Source of the DNA: Dyadobacter sp. CY343
GTDB taxonomy: Bacteria > Bacteroidota > Bacteroidia > Cytophagales > Spirosomataceae
Reading direction: 5' to 3'
Length of the DNA: 64,000 bases
Assembly (NCBI RefSeq): GCF_021390335.1
Contig: NZ_JAJUXK010000003.1
Location: 372,001-436,000, forward strand
This document shows positions 53,652-62,992 of the stretch, one piece after another (position 1 is the stretch's first letter; each line of letters opens with the position of its first letter). Position numbers and translations under genes: made by a program. Below the pieces are notes generated by a model. That model worked only from the letters and a program-made list of their open reading frames with translations. It searched no databases and was not told where the DNA came from.

Positions 53652-55652
53652 ATGAAAAATATACTTTTAACAACACTGATTTCCTTGGGCTGTCTGAGCG
53701 CGTATTCGCAATCAAAGCCAAATAAGGAAGACGATTTTTACCGCATTGTGACAATACCCATTCCCGAAAACATTAAGATGGAAGTGGGCGGAATGCAGGT
53801 GCTCCCCGACGGTCGACTGGCGACTTCTACCCGCCGCGGGGAAGTCTGGATGATCGGAAATCCCTATTTGAAAGGCGATGGAAAACCTTCATTCCATAAG
53901 TTTGCGACCGGTCTTCACGAGCCGCTTGGATTGCTGTATCGGGGCAAAGATTTTCTGATTTCCCAACGCGGAGAAGTAACCCGACTGGCCGATACCGACA
54001 ATGATGGAATAGCCGATGTGTACGATTCTTTCGCAAAATGGCCATTATCAGGTAATTATCACCAGTATTCCTACGGACCGGTCGCGATGCCGAACGGAGA
54101 ACTTTTGGTAACCCTTAACCTCGACTGGGTAGGTCGCGGAGCCAGCGGTTCCAAATGGAGGGGCTGGATGCTAAAACTGGGTGAAGACGGAAAACTGACG
54201 CCTTATGCGACGGGACTTCGCTCGCCTTCTGGATTCGGTTCTTATAAAGGTGATATTTTTTATACTGAAAACCAGGGCGACTGGGTTGGCTCAGGCCGCA
54301 TGACACACCTTGAAAAAGGCGATTTCGCAGGTAACCCGGCGGGATTGAAATGGGGCAAGGAAGAAGGTTCACCGGTTAAGATCACAGCTGCCGAAGTTCC
54401 TAATACCGGCGAGCCGCTTTATGATGTTGCCAAAAAAGTGCCAGGGATCAAGCCGCCGGCGGTTTGGTTTCCCCACACACTGGTCGGTATTTCGACTTCC
54501 GATTTCAAAGAAGATGTTACCAATGGCGCTTTTGGACCTTTTACCGGACAAATGTTCGTCGGCGATCAGGGTCATAGTATTATCACCCGTGTTGATCTGG
54601 AAAAAGTGAATGGTGTTTGGCAGGGAACCGTTTTTCCGTTCCGTGAAGGATTTATGTCAGGTATCCTGAGAATGGAATGGGGACTGGACGGTTCCATGTT
54701 CGTAGGTCAAACGAGCCGCGGCTGGTCTGCGACCGGTAAATCGGAGTTCGGAATTCAGCGACTCGTCTGGACCGGAAAAATGCCTTTTGAGATGAAAACG
54801 GTACGTTCTACGCCCGACGGTTTCGAAATCACATTCACCAGCCCGATCGACAAGGCGGCCGCGGCGAGCCAGGATGCGTATAAGCTCAACAGTTTTACTT
54901 ACAAATACCATTCAACCTACGGAAGCCCGATTATCAACACGCAGGAAGTGCCGCTGAAAGGTATTATCGTGTCTGAGGACGGAATGCGCGTGAGGCTGGT
55001 CGTTGATCCTGCCACACTTCGGAAAGGGTATATTCATGAGATCAAGGCGGATGGTGTGAAAGGTGCGGACGGAAATGCATTGCTGCATACCACCGGATAT
55101 TACACGCTTAACGAGATCCCGGCCGGAAATCCTGCCAGCAGCGCGCAGTTTACAACTACTGTAAAAGCTACTCCGGTTGACCACAGTGCACACAACATGT
55201 CAGCGACCGAAACCAATGCGACTAACACTGCTGCTTCGGCAAAAAGAGTAACTGAAATGCCCGCTAGCTGGACAAAAGGACCAGACCAGACGATCACGAT
55301 CGGAACTGTGCCCGGCCTTAAATTCGACATTTCCGAAATACAGGTGAAGGCAGGTTCGCGCGTGCGCATTGTTTTTAACAACAATGATGATATGCTTCAT
55401 AATCTGGTGATTACCAAGCCAGGAACTGCGAATGCAGTCGGCGAAGCAGGCCTTAACCTTGGTTTGAAAGGTTCGGAAATGAGTTATGTTCCGAAGACAA
55501 ACGATGTCCTTTTTCACAGTAATATCGTGGAGCCGGAGAAGTCAGAATCCATCTTTTTTGTCGCGCCGAAACAGGCCGGCACCTACCAATACGTTTGCAC
55601 CTTCCCCGGGCATTACACGATGATGCAGGGCAAAATGAAGGTTGTTAAATAA
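53652..55652 (+). CDS. Sorbosone-dehydrogenase-like beta-propeller fused to an azurin-type cupredoxin
   Basis: A 666-residue secreted protein (signal MKNILLTTLISLGCLSAYSQ). The N-terminal two thirds resemble PQQ-dependent sugar dehydrogenases of the L-sorbosone type: GGMQVLPDGRLATSTRRGEVW, GLLYRGKDFLISQRGEVTRL and GRMTHLEKGDFAGNPAGLKW. After a linker rich in threonine and alanine comes a cupredoxin domain with type-1 copper ligands H583 in MLHNLVI, C649, H654 and M658 in VCTFPGHYTMMQG. The fused cupredoxin could pass electrons from the dehydrogenase part. It pairs with the upstream DUF1080/PA14 gene. Confidence 0.85.
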   Translation: MKNILLTTLISLGCLSAYSQSKPNKEDDFYRIVTIPIPENIKMEVGGMQVLPDGRLATSTRRGEVWMIGNPYLKGDGKPSFHKFATGLHEPLGLLYRGKDFLISQRGEVTRLADTDNDGIADVYDSFAKWPLSGNYHQYSYGPVAMPNGELLVTLNLDWVGRGASGSKWRGWMLKLGEDGKLTPYATGLRSPSGFGSYKGDIFYTENQGDWVGSGRMTHLEKGDFAGNPAGLKWGKEEGSPVKITAAEVPNTGEPLYDVAKKVPGIKPPAVWFPHTLVGISTSDFKEDVTNGAFGPFTGQMFVGDQGHSIITRVDLEKVNGVWQGTVFPFREGFMSGILRMEWGLDGSMFVGQTSRGWSATGKSEFGIQRLVWTGKMPFEMKTVRSTPDGFEITFTSPIDKAAAASQDAYKLNSFTYKYHSTYGSPIINTQEVPLKGIIVSEDGMRVRLVVDPATLRKGYIHEIKADGVKGADGNALLHTTGYYTLNEIPAGNPASSAQFTTTVKATPVDHSAHNMSATETNATNTAASAKRVTEMPASWTKGPDQTITIGTVPGLKFDISEIQVKAGSRVRIVFNNNDDMLHNLVITKPGTANAVGEAGLNLGLKGSEMSYVPKTNDVLFHSNIVEPEKSESIFFVAPKQAGTYQYVCTFPGHYTMMQGKMKVVK

Positions 55653-55661
55653 CTCAAAAAT

Positions 55662-55699
55662 CTTCCGCAGGGCCTGGTAATCAATCGGTTCTGCGGAAG
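55662..55699 (+). terminator. Hairpin after the dehydrogenase-cupredoxin gene
   Basis: CTTCCGCAG (55662-55670) and CTGCGGAAG (55691-55699) form a 9-bp stem with a 20-base loop, 9 bases past the stop; no long T-run. Confidence 0.55.
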
Positions 55700-55821
55700 T
55701 AATTACCTATTCTCTTTCCCGACGAATAAATAGGCTGAATGCAAGGAGAATAAAAGTTTGGCCTGCTTTGAGTAGCATAATTCTTTGAATAAATTATACA
55801 AACCCGACAAAAGTCAAAGAT

Positions 55822-56448
55822 TTGAACAAAGAAGAAAGCAAATACTATCCTTCCGATGTAAGCATCCGGCTCTGGCAAAAATTCAAGGCCGGCGATTCGG
55901 ATGCTATGGGGAAACTTGCTCAGATCCACTACCGCTCACTTTACAACTACGCTACCAAGTTCTCTTCAGACCCCGATTTCATACGGGATGCGATTCAGGA
56001 GCTTTATATGGATTTGTGGGAACGCAGAACGTTTCTGAACGAAACTGCTTTTGTGAAATCCTATTTGCTTAAAGCATTAAGGCACAGGCTAATCAAGGAA
56101 AGTATCCGCCTGAAACGGTTTCAGCAACCGGAATCTGCATTCTTCGATGGAAATGAATCCGATCCGTCCGTGGAAGTACACATTATCGAAGATGAAAATA
56201 ACCGCCACCAGCAGGGACGGTTAAAACAGATCATTTCACTTCTCTCAAAAAGGCAGCAGGAAATCATTTACCTGCGCTTTTATCAAAACCTCGACCACGA
56301 AGATATTTCGAATGTAATGGGGCTTGGCCGGCGAAGCGTGGCCAATCTGCTCTATCGTACACTCAAAGAAATCAAGGAAATCTGGACTCCAGCAGCGTTT
56401 TTCTGGCTGGTTACATTAGGTTCATGGTTTTTTAGTATCGGTCTCTGA
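55822..56448 (+). CDS. ECF-type RNA polymerase sigma factor (FecI-like)
   Basis: A 208-residue sigma-70 family protein with region 2 (YRSLYNYATKFSSDPDFIRDAIQELYMDLWE) and region 4 (LSKRQQEIIYLRFYQNLDHEDISNVMGLGRRSVANLLYR). Translation seems to start at a TTG at 55822, because no ATG lies before region 2 and an in-frame stop is 12 codons upstream. The C-terminal 20 residues are hydrophobic (AAFFWLVTLGSWFFSI), an extra tail that may contact the membrane. It is followed by a FecR gene and an STN-SusC gene, the standard signalling order in Bacteroidetes. Confidence 0.9.
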   Translation: MNKEESKYYPSDVSIRLWQKFKAGDSDAMGKLAQIHYRSLYNYATKFSSDPDFIRDAIQELYMDLWERRTFLNETAFVKSYLLKALRHRLIKESIRLKRFQQPESAFFDGNESDPSVEVHIIEDENNRHQQGRLKQIISLLSKRQQEIIYLRFYQNLDHEDISNVMGLGRRSVANLLYRTLKEIKEIWTPAAFFWLVTLGSWFFSIGL

Positions 56449-56579
56449 TCGCCTTCACCGCCTTTTCTATCATTATTTCAAATTTTTTTTGATTTTTTTG
56501 GTTATAAACCGACGAAAAGCTGACATACCTATATAAAAGGCATTTTCCCGTCAGCCACTATGAAATCAATTTCTTCACG

Positions 56580-57668
56580 ATGATTAATTACCGGTCATTT
56601 TCGGTGGAGGAACTTGCCACGGACGAAATGTTCCGCCGCTGGATCATGGATCCTACGCCGGAGATAGCGTTTTTCTGGAACCGGTGGACAGATGAAAACC
56701 CGGACAAGGTCGTGACCGTTAATCTCGCAAGGGAACTGGTGCTCTCGGTGCAGAGCATTTACAGCGACGACCTGACCGACGAAATGCTGCGGCGGGAAAT
56801 CGAGGAGATCACCCGCATGGCAGAAGAAAGAAAACACCATCGTCGCCTGAATGCGTACCTGCCGGCAATCTGGAAAGCGGCTGCGGTGATCGTACTGATT
56901 GCAGGGCTGGGTGTTCTTTATTTTACCTCAAAACAAATTGAAAAAAAGCAGGTTACCAGTATTCCCACTATTGAAATACCCGCCCTCGAAGTGCGGACGA
57001 ATGCCACAACGCACGAAGTAACGGTCTTGCTCAGTGACAATAGCGTGGCCACATTGGCAAAAGGAAGCAGTATAAGCTACCCGAAAAATTTCGCTCAAAA
57101 TGAAAGGCGGGTTTACCTCAAAGGCGAGGCCTTTTTTGATGTGAGTAAAAATGAAAACCAGCCATTTCTGGTGTACACCAATGAAACTGTTACGAAAGTG
57201 CTTGGGACAAGCTTTCGGATAAAGGCTTTTGACGAAGATAATACGGTGCTGGTGGCTGTGAAAACGGGGCGGGTTTCGGTGTTTCCCAAGACCGAATATG
57301 AGCATACGGAGGAGAAACGCGGGCATGCCGGCGTAATCCTCAGTCCCAACGAGCAGGCCATTTTTAACAGGAAAGAAAACCGGCTGGAAAGAGGCAGTGT
57401 ACAGCGTCCCGAAATTTTGGTGGAGTCGATCGTGCGGCGAACCCAGGTTTTTGATGATAAACCGGTCGCGGAAGTTTTTATTCTGCTTCAAAAAGAATAC
57501 GGAATCCAGATCCAATACAATGCAGACTTGCTGGCGCAATGCAGGATCAGCGCGCAGTTTGACGATGAGACCCTGAAACAGCGGATGAACGCCATATGCC
57601 AGGCGATCGGAGCTACCTACGAAATGATGGATGGAGAGGTTGTGATCAGTTCGAGAGGTTGTAATTAA
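56580..57668 (+). CDS. FecR-family anti-sigma factor
   Basis: A 362-residue inner-membrane protein: N-terminal cytoplasmic region (1-95) that would hold the ECF sigma, a transmembrane helix (about 98-116, IWKAAAVIVLIAGLGVLYF), and the periplasmic FecR domain (VTVLLSDNSVATLAKGSSISYP, VYLKGEAFFDVSKNENQPFLVYT, TKVLGTSFRIKAF). A C-terminal STN-like domain of the DUF4974 group follows (IVRRTQVFDDKPVAEVFILLQKEYGIQI). It lies 131 bases after the sigma gene and 128 bases before the SusC-type transducer. Confidence 0.93.
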   Translation: MINYRSFSVEELATDEMFRRWIMDPTPEIAFFWNRWTDENPDKVVTVNLARELVLSVQSIYSDDLTDEMLRREIEEITRMAEERKHHRRLNAYLPAIWKAAAVIVLIAGLGVLYFTSKQIEKKQVTSIPTIEIPALEVRTNATTHEVTVLLSDNSVATLAKGSSISYPKNFAQNERRVYLKGEAFFDVSKNENQPFLVYTNETVTKVLGTSFRIKAFDEDNTVLVAVKTGRVSVFPKTEYEHTEEKRGHAGVILSPNEQAIFNRKENRLERGSVQRPEILVESIVRRTQVFDDKPVAEVFILLQKEYGIQIQYNADLLAQCRISAQFDDETLKQRMNAICQAIGATYEMMDGEVVISSRGCN

Positions 57669-57796
57669 GCAATACCCAGATTCAATACCCCCGGTTTTTT
57701 CTACAAGATTATTTTTTAACAATAGTCCGCCTGTGCCTATGAGAATATAGCTATGCCATCTCATTTTTTCAATCCAGAACAAAACTTAAAAAAAGC

Positions 57797-60700
57797 ATGA
57801 AAAAACACCGATACCAGATAAGGCTGCTTTACAGCGCTTTCAGAATGTCATTTTACCAATTAATAATTGCCTTCATCTTCGCCAACATTTCACTGGCCGG
57901 CCCGGTTGGCGCACAGGATATTCTGAATCAGCGCGTTACGATCCAGGTCGCAAACCAGGATATGAAGTCTGTACTAACCAAACTGAATAAGCTGACACAA
58001 GTAAAGTTCACCTACAATTCATCGCTGATCAGGACGCAGCCGAAGGTCACGATCAACGCATTCGAGAAACCACTTGCGCATGTACTGAACGAGCTATTCA
58101 AGCCAACTAATATCACTTATAAGATTGATGGAAAGCAGGTTGTGCTGATTAAAAACGGACCTGAGCCGGCTATTAATCTGATAGATATCCGAAATCCATC
58201 CTATATCGATCGGACGATCACAGGTAAGGTTATGGACGAAAAAGGCCAGCCGCTGCCGGGGGTGAGTATTGTGGTAAAAGGCTTAAAAACGGGCACTGCA
58301 ACGAATACGGAGGGTAATTTCGAGATCAGCGTTCCGGATGCAGGCGGCGCGCTCGTTTTATCTTATGTCGGTTACACGGTGCAGGAAGTCGCGCTCAGCA
58401 GCCAGTCTGCTTACGAGGTGACGATGCAGCCGGACGTGCGGAACCTGGAAATGGTAGTCGTCACTGCCCTGGGTATTAAAAAGGATGCCAAAAAGCTGGG
58501 CTATTCCACCGCGACTATTGATACAGAGGAACTTACCACGAACAGAACGACTAATCTAGGAAACAGTTTGCAGGGAAAAGTAGCAGGTTTGAACGTTACT
58601 CCACCAGCCAGCGGCCCAGGCGGATCGACCAAAATCCGTATCCGCGGCCAGTCTTCATTTGGCGGCAACAACTCGCCTTTGATCATTGTAAATGGCGTTC
58701 CGATCAATAACAGCAGCGTTTCAGCCGGGGGCTCGAATGGGAATGGGACGGGTAACCCGACAGGCGGCTCTTCGGATGCAGGGGACGGGTTGCAAAGTAT
58801 CAATCAGGATGATATTGAGTCGATGACAGTCCTGAAAGGTGCGGCTGCGGCGGCATTATATGGTTTTCGGGCGAAAGACGGGGCGATTATCATCACTACC
58901 AAAAGCGGAAGCCGGACTACCGGTATCGGTGTGGAGATCAATTCGAATTTCCAGGCGCAGGAAGCGCTCGATTTTACCGATTTTCAATACGAATATGGTC
59001 AGGGCGAATTTGGAAAACGGCCAACCAACGTTGCGGAAGCGCAAAGCTCGGGTGTTTTTGCTTTTGGTGAAAAATTCGATAATGCCCCTACCCCGCAGTT
59101 TGACGGCAGCACGCAGCCTTATTCTCCGCACAAAGACCGCATTAAAAAGTTTTACCGCACAGGTACCAGCTTCACCAATTCTGTTGCGCTTTCGGGTGGA
59201 AATGACAAGGGAAACTTCCGTTTGTCTTTCGCGAATACCGACGCGAATGCGATCATGCCTAATTCGGATTACCACAAAAGAATCTTTAACCTCGGTCTGA
59301 ATTACAAATTCTCTAAAAAGCTTTCAGCGCAGGTAAACGCCAATTACTCAAACGAATACAACAAAAACCCGCCGCAGATCGGTATCCAGGACATGAACGC
59401 CAATACGACGATCTACACGTTGGCAACGAGTATCGATACCGATTGGCTTAAAAACCGGAAAGACGCAAACGGCAACGAAATGCCGCTGGCGCGATTTACC
59501 AACCGAAATAATCCCTACTGGGTTGCCTATGACCGTTTCGAGAATGTGCGCCGCGACCGGATTTTCGGAAATACATCGGTACGTTATGATTTTACAGACT
59601 GGCTTTTCGTTCAGGGCCGCGTTGGTCAGGATTATTATACCAGGCCGTATAACTACAACCGTCCAACCGGAACACGCTCTATCAGCGCTGTGACAACGGG
59701 TTTCAACGGATATTACTACCAGGATGTATCCACTTTCCGCGAACGCAACCTGGATGTTCTGATTGGTGCCAACCGCAGTTTTGGTGATTTTGGAATAGAT
59801 ATTACATTGGGTGGCAACCAGATGCTGCAGGTAAGTGACAACGTGTCCACAGCTGTTACAAACTTCTATGTTCGCGATCTCTATACCATTGCAAACGGAC
59901 AGGTGAAGACCCCGAATTACGGGTACAGCAAAAAGAAAGTGAACTCGATTTACGGTGCAGCCGAAATCTCCTACAAAGGCTTTCTGTTTGTGAACGTGAC
60001 CGGTAGAAATGATTGGTTCTCGACCTTAAACCCACAATCCAACAGCTATTTGTATCCATCTGTGAGCGGTAGCTTTGTATTCAGTCAGGCATTTGCAAAT
60101 GCACCCAATTGGCTCAACTATGGTAAACTTCGCGCAGCTTACGCCGAAGTGGGTGGTGATACGGATCCCTATTCCAACAATCTCTATTACGGTATCAATG
60201 CAAATCCATTTAACGGAACTGCGTTGGGTAACCTGCCTTCGACCGTCAGCCCGAACGCGAACCTGAGACCACTGAAAGTAAAGGAAATAGAAGTCGGTCT
60301 TGAAATAAAAACCTTTGACAACCGCCTGAACCTTGACCTTTCCTTGTACCGGAAAAATACCGTAGATGAAATCCTCAACGTAGATATTTCTAATGCTTCC
60401 GGTTTCAGCCAGACCAAAGTGAACGTTGGTAAGCTGCGCAACCAGGGAGTTGAATTCTTACTGACCATCGTACCTGCCAGAACAGACGGATTTACATGGG
60501 AAACGAGTTTCAATGGAAGTTATAACATCAGCAAGGTAATCGAACTGGCGGCTGGACAGCCAAGATTTGATGTAGGCAGCGGGGAGTTTTTTGGAATCGT
60601 TTCGCATGAGGTTGGGAAACCGCTCGCTTCGCTGCGTGGATTCGACTACAAAAGAGATGATCAGGGCCGCATTATCACATCTGGCGGCTTGCCTCAGCAG

Positions 60701-61252
60701 GGAAACCTGACCACCTTCGGAAGCGCCATTCCAAAATGGGTCGGTGCGTGGGTGAACACATTCAATGTGAAAGGAATACGCATCGGCACGCAGATCGATT
60801 TCAAGGCTGGAAACAAAATCCTTTCCAATTCTAACCTGAACTTCCTTCGGGAAGGGTTGTCCAAACCTTCTCTGGTGGGTCGCGAAGGTGGCGTGTTGCT
60901 GGAAGGCGTGAAAGCAGACGGTTCACCGAATGACACGAGGGTGGAAGCAGAGCAATTCTATACCGCATACCGCAGTACCAACCTGGCTTCCCCTTTTGTA
61001 TACAATGGTGCATTTGTTCGTTTCAGATCGATCTCACTCGGGTACGATCTTTCCCGCTTCGTCCGCGACAGATCCTTCATCAAGGGGTTGACGATTTCTG
61101 CAATGTGCAACAATGTTTGGCTGATCAAAAAATACATTGACAACCTTGATCCCGAAGCACAGGTATCCGCGTCCGATAATTTACAGGGAATCGAAACCCA
61201 CACGCTCCCGACGACAAGGAGTTATGGGGTGAATTTGAATTTGAAGCTATAA
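57797..61252 (+). CDS. SusC/RagA-family TonB-dependent transporter with N-terminal STN signalling domain
   Basis: A 1151-residue outer-membrane transducer. After a signal peptide it has an STN domain (about 48-115: VTIQVANQDMKSVLTKLNKL, ITYKIDGKQVVLIK) that contacts FecR, a CarboxypepD_reg domain (ITGKVMDEKGQPLPGVSIVVKG), the plug with GKVAGLNV, IRIRGQSSFGGNNSPLIIVNG and ALYGFRAKDGAIIITTKSG, and the barrel ending GVNLNLKL. It is the signal-sensing partner of the upstream FecR and sigma genes and pairs with the SusD gene downstream. The substrate is unknown. Confidence 0.94.
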   Translation: MKKHRYQIRLLYSAFRMSFYQLIIAFIFANISLAGPVGAQDILNQRVTIQVANQDMKSVLTKLNKLTQVKFTYNSSLIRTQPKVTINAFEKPLAHVLNELFKPTNITYKIDGKQVVLIKNGPEPAINLIDIRNPSYIDRTITGKVMDEKGQPLPGVSIVVKGLKTGTATNTEGNFEISVPDAGGALVLSYVGYTVQEVALSSQSAYEVTMQPDVRNLEMVVVTALGIKKDAKKLGYSTATIDTEELTTNRTTNLGNSLQGKVAGLNVTPPASGPGGSTKIRIRGQSSFGGNNSPLIIVNGVPINNSSVSAGGSNGNGTGNPTGGSSDAGDGLQSINQDDIESMTVLKGAAAAALYGFRAKDGAIIITTKSGSRTTGIGVEINSNFQAQEALDFTDFQYEYGQGEFGKRPTNVAEAQSSGVFAFGEKFDNAPTPQFDGSTQPYSPHKDRIKKFYRTGTSFTNSVALSGGNDKGNFRLSFANTDANAIMPNSDYHKRIFNLGLNYKFSKKLSAQVNANYSNEYNKNPPQIGIQDMNANTTIYTLATSIDTDWLKNRKDANGNEMPLARFTNRNNPYWVAYDRFENVRRDRIFGNTSVRYDFTDWLFVQGRVGQDYYTRPYNYNRPTGTRSISAVTTGFNGYYYQDVSTFRERNLDVLIGANRSFGDFGIDITLGGNQMLQVSDNVSTAVTNFYVRDLYTIANGQVKTPNYGYSKKKVNSIYGAAEISYKGFLFVNVTGRNDWFSTLNPQSNSYLYPSVSGSFVFSQAFANAPNWLNYGKLRAAYAEVGGDTDPYSNNLYYGINANPFNGTALGNLPSTVSPNANLRPLKVKEIEVGLEIKTFDNRLNLDLSLYRKNTVDEILNVDISNASGFSQTKVNVGKLRNQGVEFLLTIVPARTDGFTWETSFNGSYNISKVIELAAGQPRFDVGSGEFFGIVSHEVGKPLASLRGFDYKRDDQGRIITSGGLPQQGNLTTFGSAIPKWVGAWVNTFNVKGIRIGTQIDFKAGNKILSNSNLNFLREGLSKPSLVGREGGVLLEGVKADGSPNDTRVEAEQFYTAYRSTNLASPFVYNGAFVRFRSISLGYDLSRFVRDRSFIKGLTISAMCNNVWLIKKYIDNLDPEAQVSASDNLQGIETHTLPTTRSYGVNLNLKL

Positions 61253-61269
61253 TAAAGGGGGGCCCGCGT

Positions 61270-61364
61270 AGGGAGGAAAGGGAGGAAGGAGGAAGGAGGA
61301 AAGGGATCATTCATTCAGTAAATCACTCATTCACTCACTCACTCACTCATTCACTCATTCACTC
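61270..61364. repeat. Purine tract and ATTCACTC simple-sequence repeat between susC and susD
   Basis: A run of GGAGGAA-type purines (61270-61305) is followed by ATTCACTC/CACTCACT units (61307-61364), in a 180-base gap that starts at the susC stop. The second part is the same simple sequence as that at 13289-13418; the first resembles the complement of the pyrimidine tract at 25163-25200. Confidence 0.85.
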
Positions 61365-61432
61365 CCGTTCCACGGCGGATTCAATCATTCAATCATTCAT
61401 CGCACCGGCGACCCGGTCATTCAACATTAGAT

Positions 61433-62965
61433 ATGAAAAGAACACTTATATACATTTCGGCGGTTTTGCTTTTGGCGGGGGCTAGTTCCTGCGACGAGGG
61501 TTTTGAAGATGTTAATAAAAATCCGGTACAGGCCACCAGCATTGATCCGATCTATCTTTTCTCCAATGCGGAGTTCTCTTCGGCCATTGCGACACAGCAT
61601 TACCAGATGCAGATCGTCCAGCAGATCAATACGCCTTTTACGGGTGTGGTTGAAGGTGGAAACCACAATGTTGTGACGGATCCTAATTCCAATGCGAATT
61701 TCAATTCATTGTACCTGCAAAACGGCCCGGTGAATTTACTGACCACTGTGATTGCACAGACCAAAGACAATGTAGACCGGTCTAATCTGTATAACATGTC
61801 GCGGATCTGGAAGGCGTATGTATTTATGGTTTTGGTAGACACCTATGGCGATGTGCCTTATTTCGACGCTGGAAAAGCGTTTTTGGAAGGTATCTATTTG
61901 CCAAAATACGATGACCAGAAGCTGATTTACGATGATATCCTCAAAGAACTGGTTGAAGGAACCAAAGGATTGGACGCTTCCAAAGCGATAGAGAGCGGCG
62001 ATCTGTTTTTCAAAGGTAATATCGCGCAATGGAAAAAGCTGGGCAATTCACTCTTGCTGCGCGCCGCCATGCGTTACTCAAAAATTGACCAGGCGAAAGC
62101 AAAACAATATGTTGCAGTTGCAGTAGACCCAGCCAACGGTGGTTTGCAAAGCTCCAATACCGACAATGCATTTATCGCATTTAACAGCACATTCAACCAT
62201 CCGCTTGCCGGTTATTTCCAGGGAACAGAACGCGGCAACGTTTATATGGGCAAGGCGTTTATCGATTATCTGAAAACCACTGCTGATCCGCGCCTGAAAG
62301 TAATTGCTGTGAAGTATGAAGCTCCGGGAAATCCGCTCGCCACAGTGGGTGCCGAGGATACAAACCCAGCCAATCAGGAGGGAATGCCTTATGGGTATAA
62401 CGAATCGACCATTACTGCTATCCCTGGATTTCCGGGCAAAATCGGTTCTGCTTTCAAGTATTCGCAGATCAATCGCAGAACAGTTGGGAAGATCGATGCG
62501 CCGGAATTTTTTATCACTTATTCCCAAACTTCTCTGCTCCTGGCAGAGGCTGTGCAACGCGGCTGGGCAACCGGCGATGTAAAAGCATTGTATGAAGCCG
62601 GTGTGAAAGCAAATATGGCGCAAATGACCACTTACGATGTATCTGCCACCATTTCCGAGGCAACTCAGACTGCCTACCTGGCTGCAAACCCGTTTGTTGC
62701 TGCAAAAGCGCTGGAACAGATCAATAACCAGTACTGGGTATCCTCCTTCCTGAACGGTTCCGAAGCCTGGGCGAACTTCCGCAGAAGCGGGTTCCCTGTG
62801 CTGCCTGTCAACAATTATCCGGGGAAAGATCCTTCTGTTAAAGATTTTATCAAAAGGCTGGTTTACCCGGTACGTGAAAGATCTGTGAACGAAGCCAACT
62901 ATAAAGAAGCAATAGCAAGAATGGGCCCCGATGAACTCGGAACGCCTATTTTTTGGGACAAATAA
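61433..62965 (+). CDS. SusD/RagB-family lipoprotein (SusD-like_2 type)
   Basis: A 510-residue surface lipoprotein with signal MKRTLIYISAVLLLAGASSC and the lipobox cysteine. Family features include EGFEDVNKNPVQATSIDPIYLFS, the TPR-like ISRIWKAYVFMVLVDTYGDVPYF-type stretch, WKKLGNSLLLRAAMRYSKID and WANFRRSGFPVLP. It pairs with the upstream STN-SusC to form the lid of the transporter. A gap of 180 bases filled with simple repeats separates it from susC, unusually long for a SusCD pair. The ligand is unknown. Confidence 0.92.
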   Translation: MKRTLIYISAVLLLAGASSCDEGFEDVNKNPVQATSIDPIYLFSNAEFSSAIATQHYQMQIVQQINTPFTGVVEGGNHNVVTDPNSNANFNSLYLQNGPVNLLTTVIAQTKDNVDRSNLYNMSRIWKAYVFMVLVDTYGDVPYFDAGKAFLEGIYLPKYDDQKLIYDDILKELVEGTKGLDASKAIESGDLFFKGNIAQWKKLGNSLLLRAAMRYSKIDQAKAKQYVAVAVDPANGGLQSSNTDNAFIAFNSTFNHPLAGYFQGTERGNVYMGKAFIDYLKTTADPRLKVIAVKYEAPGNPLATVGAEDTNPANQEGMPYGYNESTITAIPGFPGKIGSAFKYSQINRRTVGKIDAPEFFITYSQTSLLLAEAVQRGWATGDVKALYEAGVKANMAQMTTYDVSATISEATQTAYLAANPFVAAKALEQINNQYWVSSFLNGSEAWANFRRSGFPVLPVNNYPGKDPSVKDFIKRLVYPVRERSVNEANYKEAIARMGPDELGTPIFWDK

Positions 62966-62992
62966 ACATTACTAACCCTTAATTTTTCATTT

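Noticed and set aside
56928-57782. Long open frame on the minus strand opposite fecR
   Set aside because: It lies wholly over a well-supported FecR gene and its composition is that of an antisense shadow.
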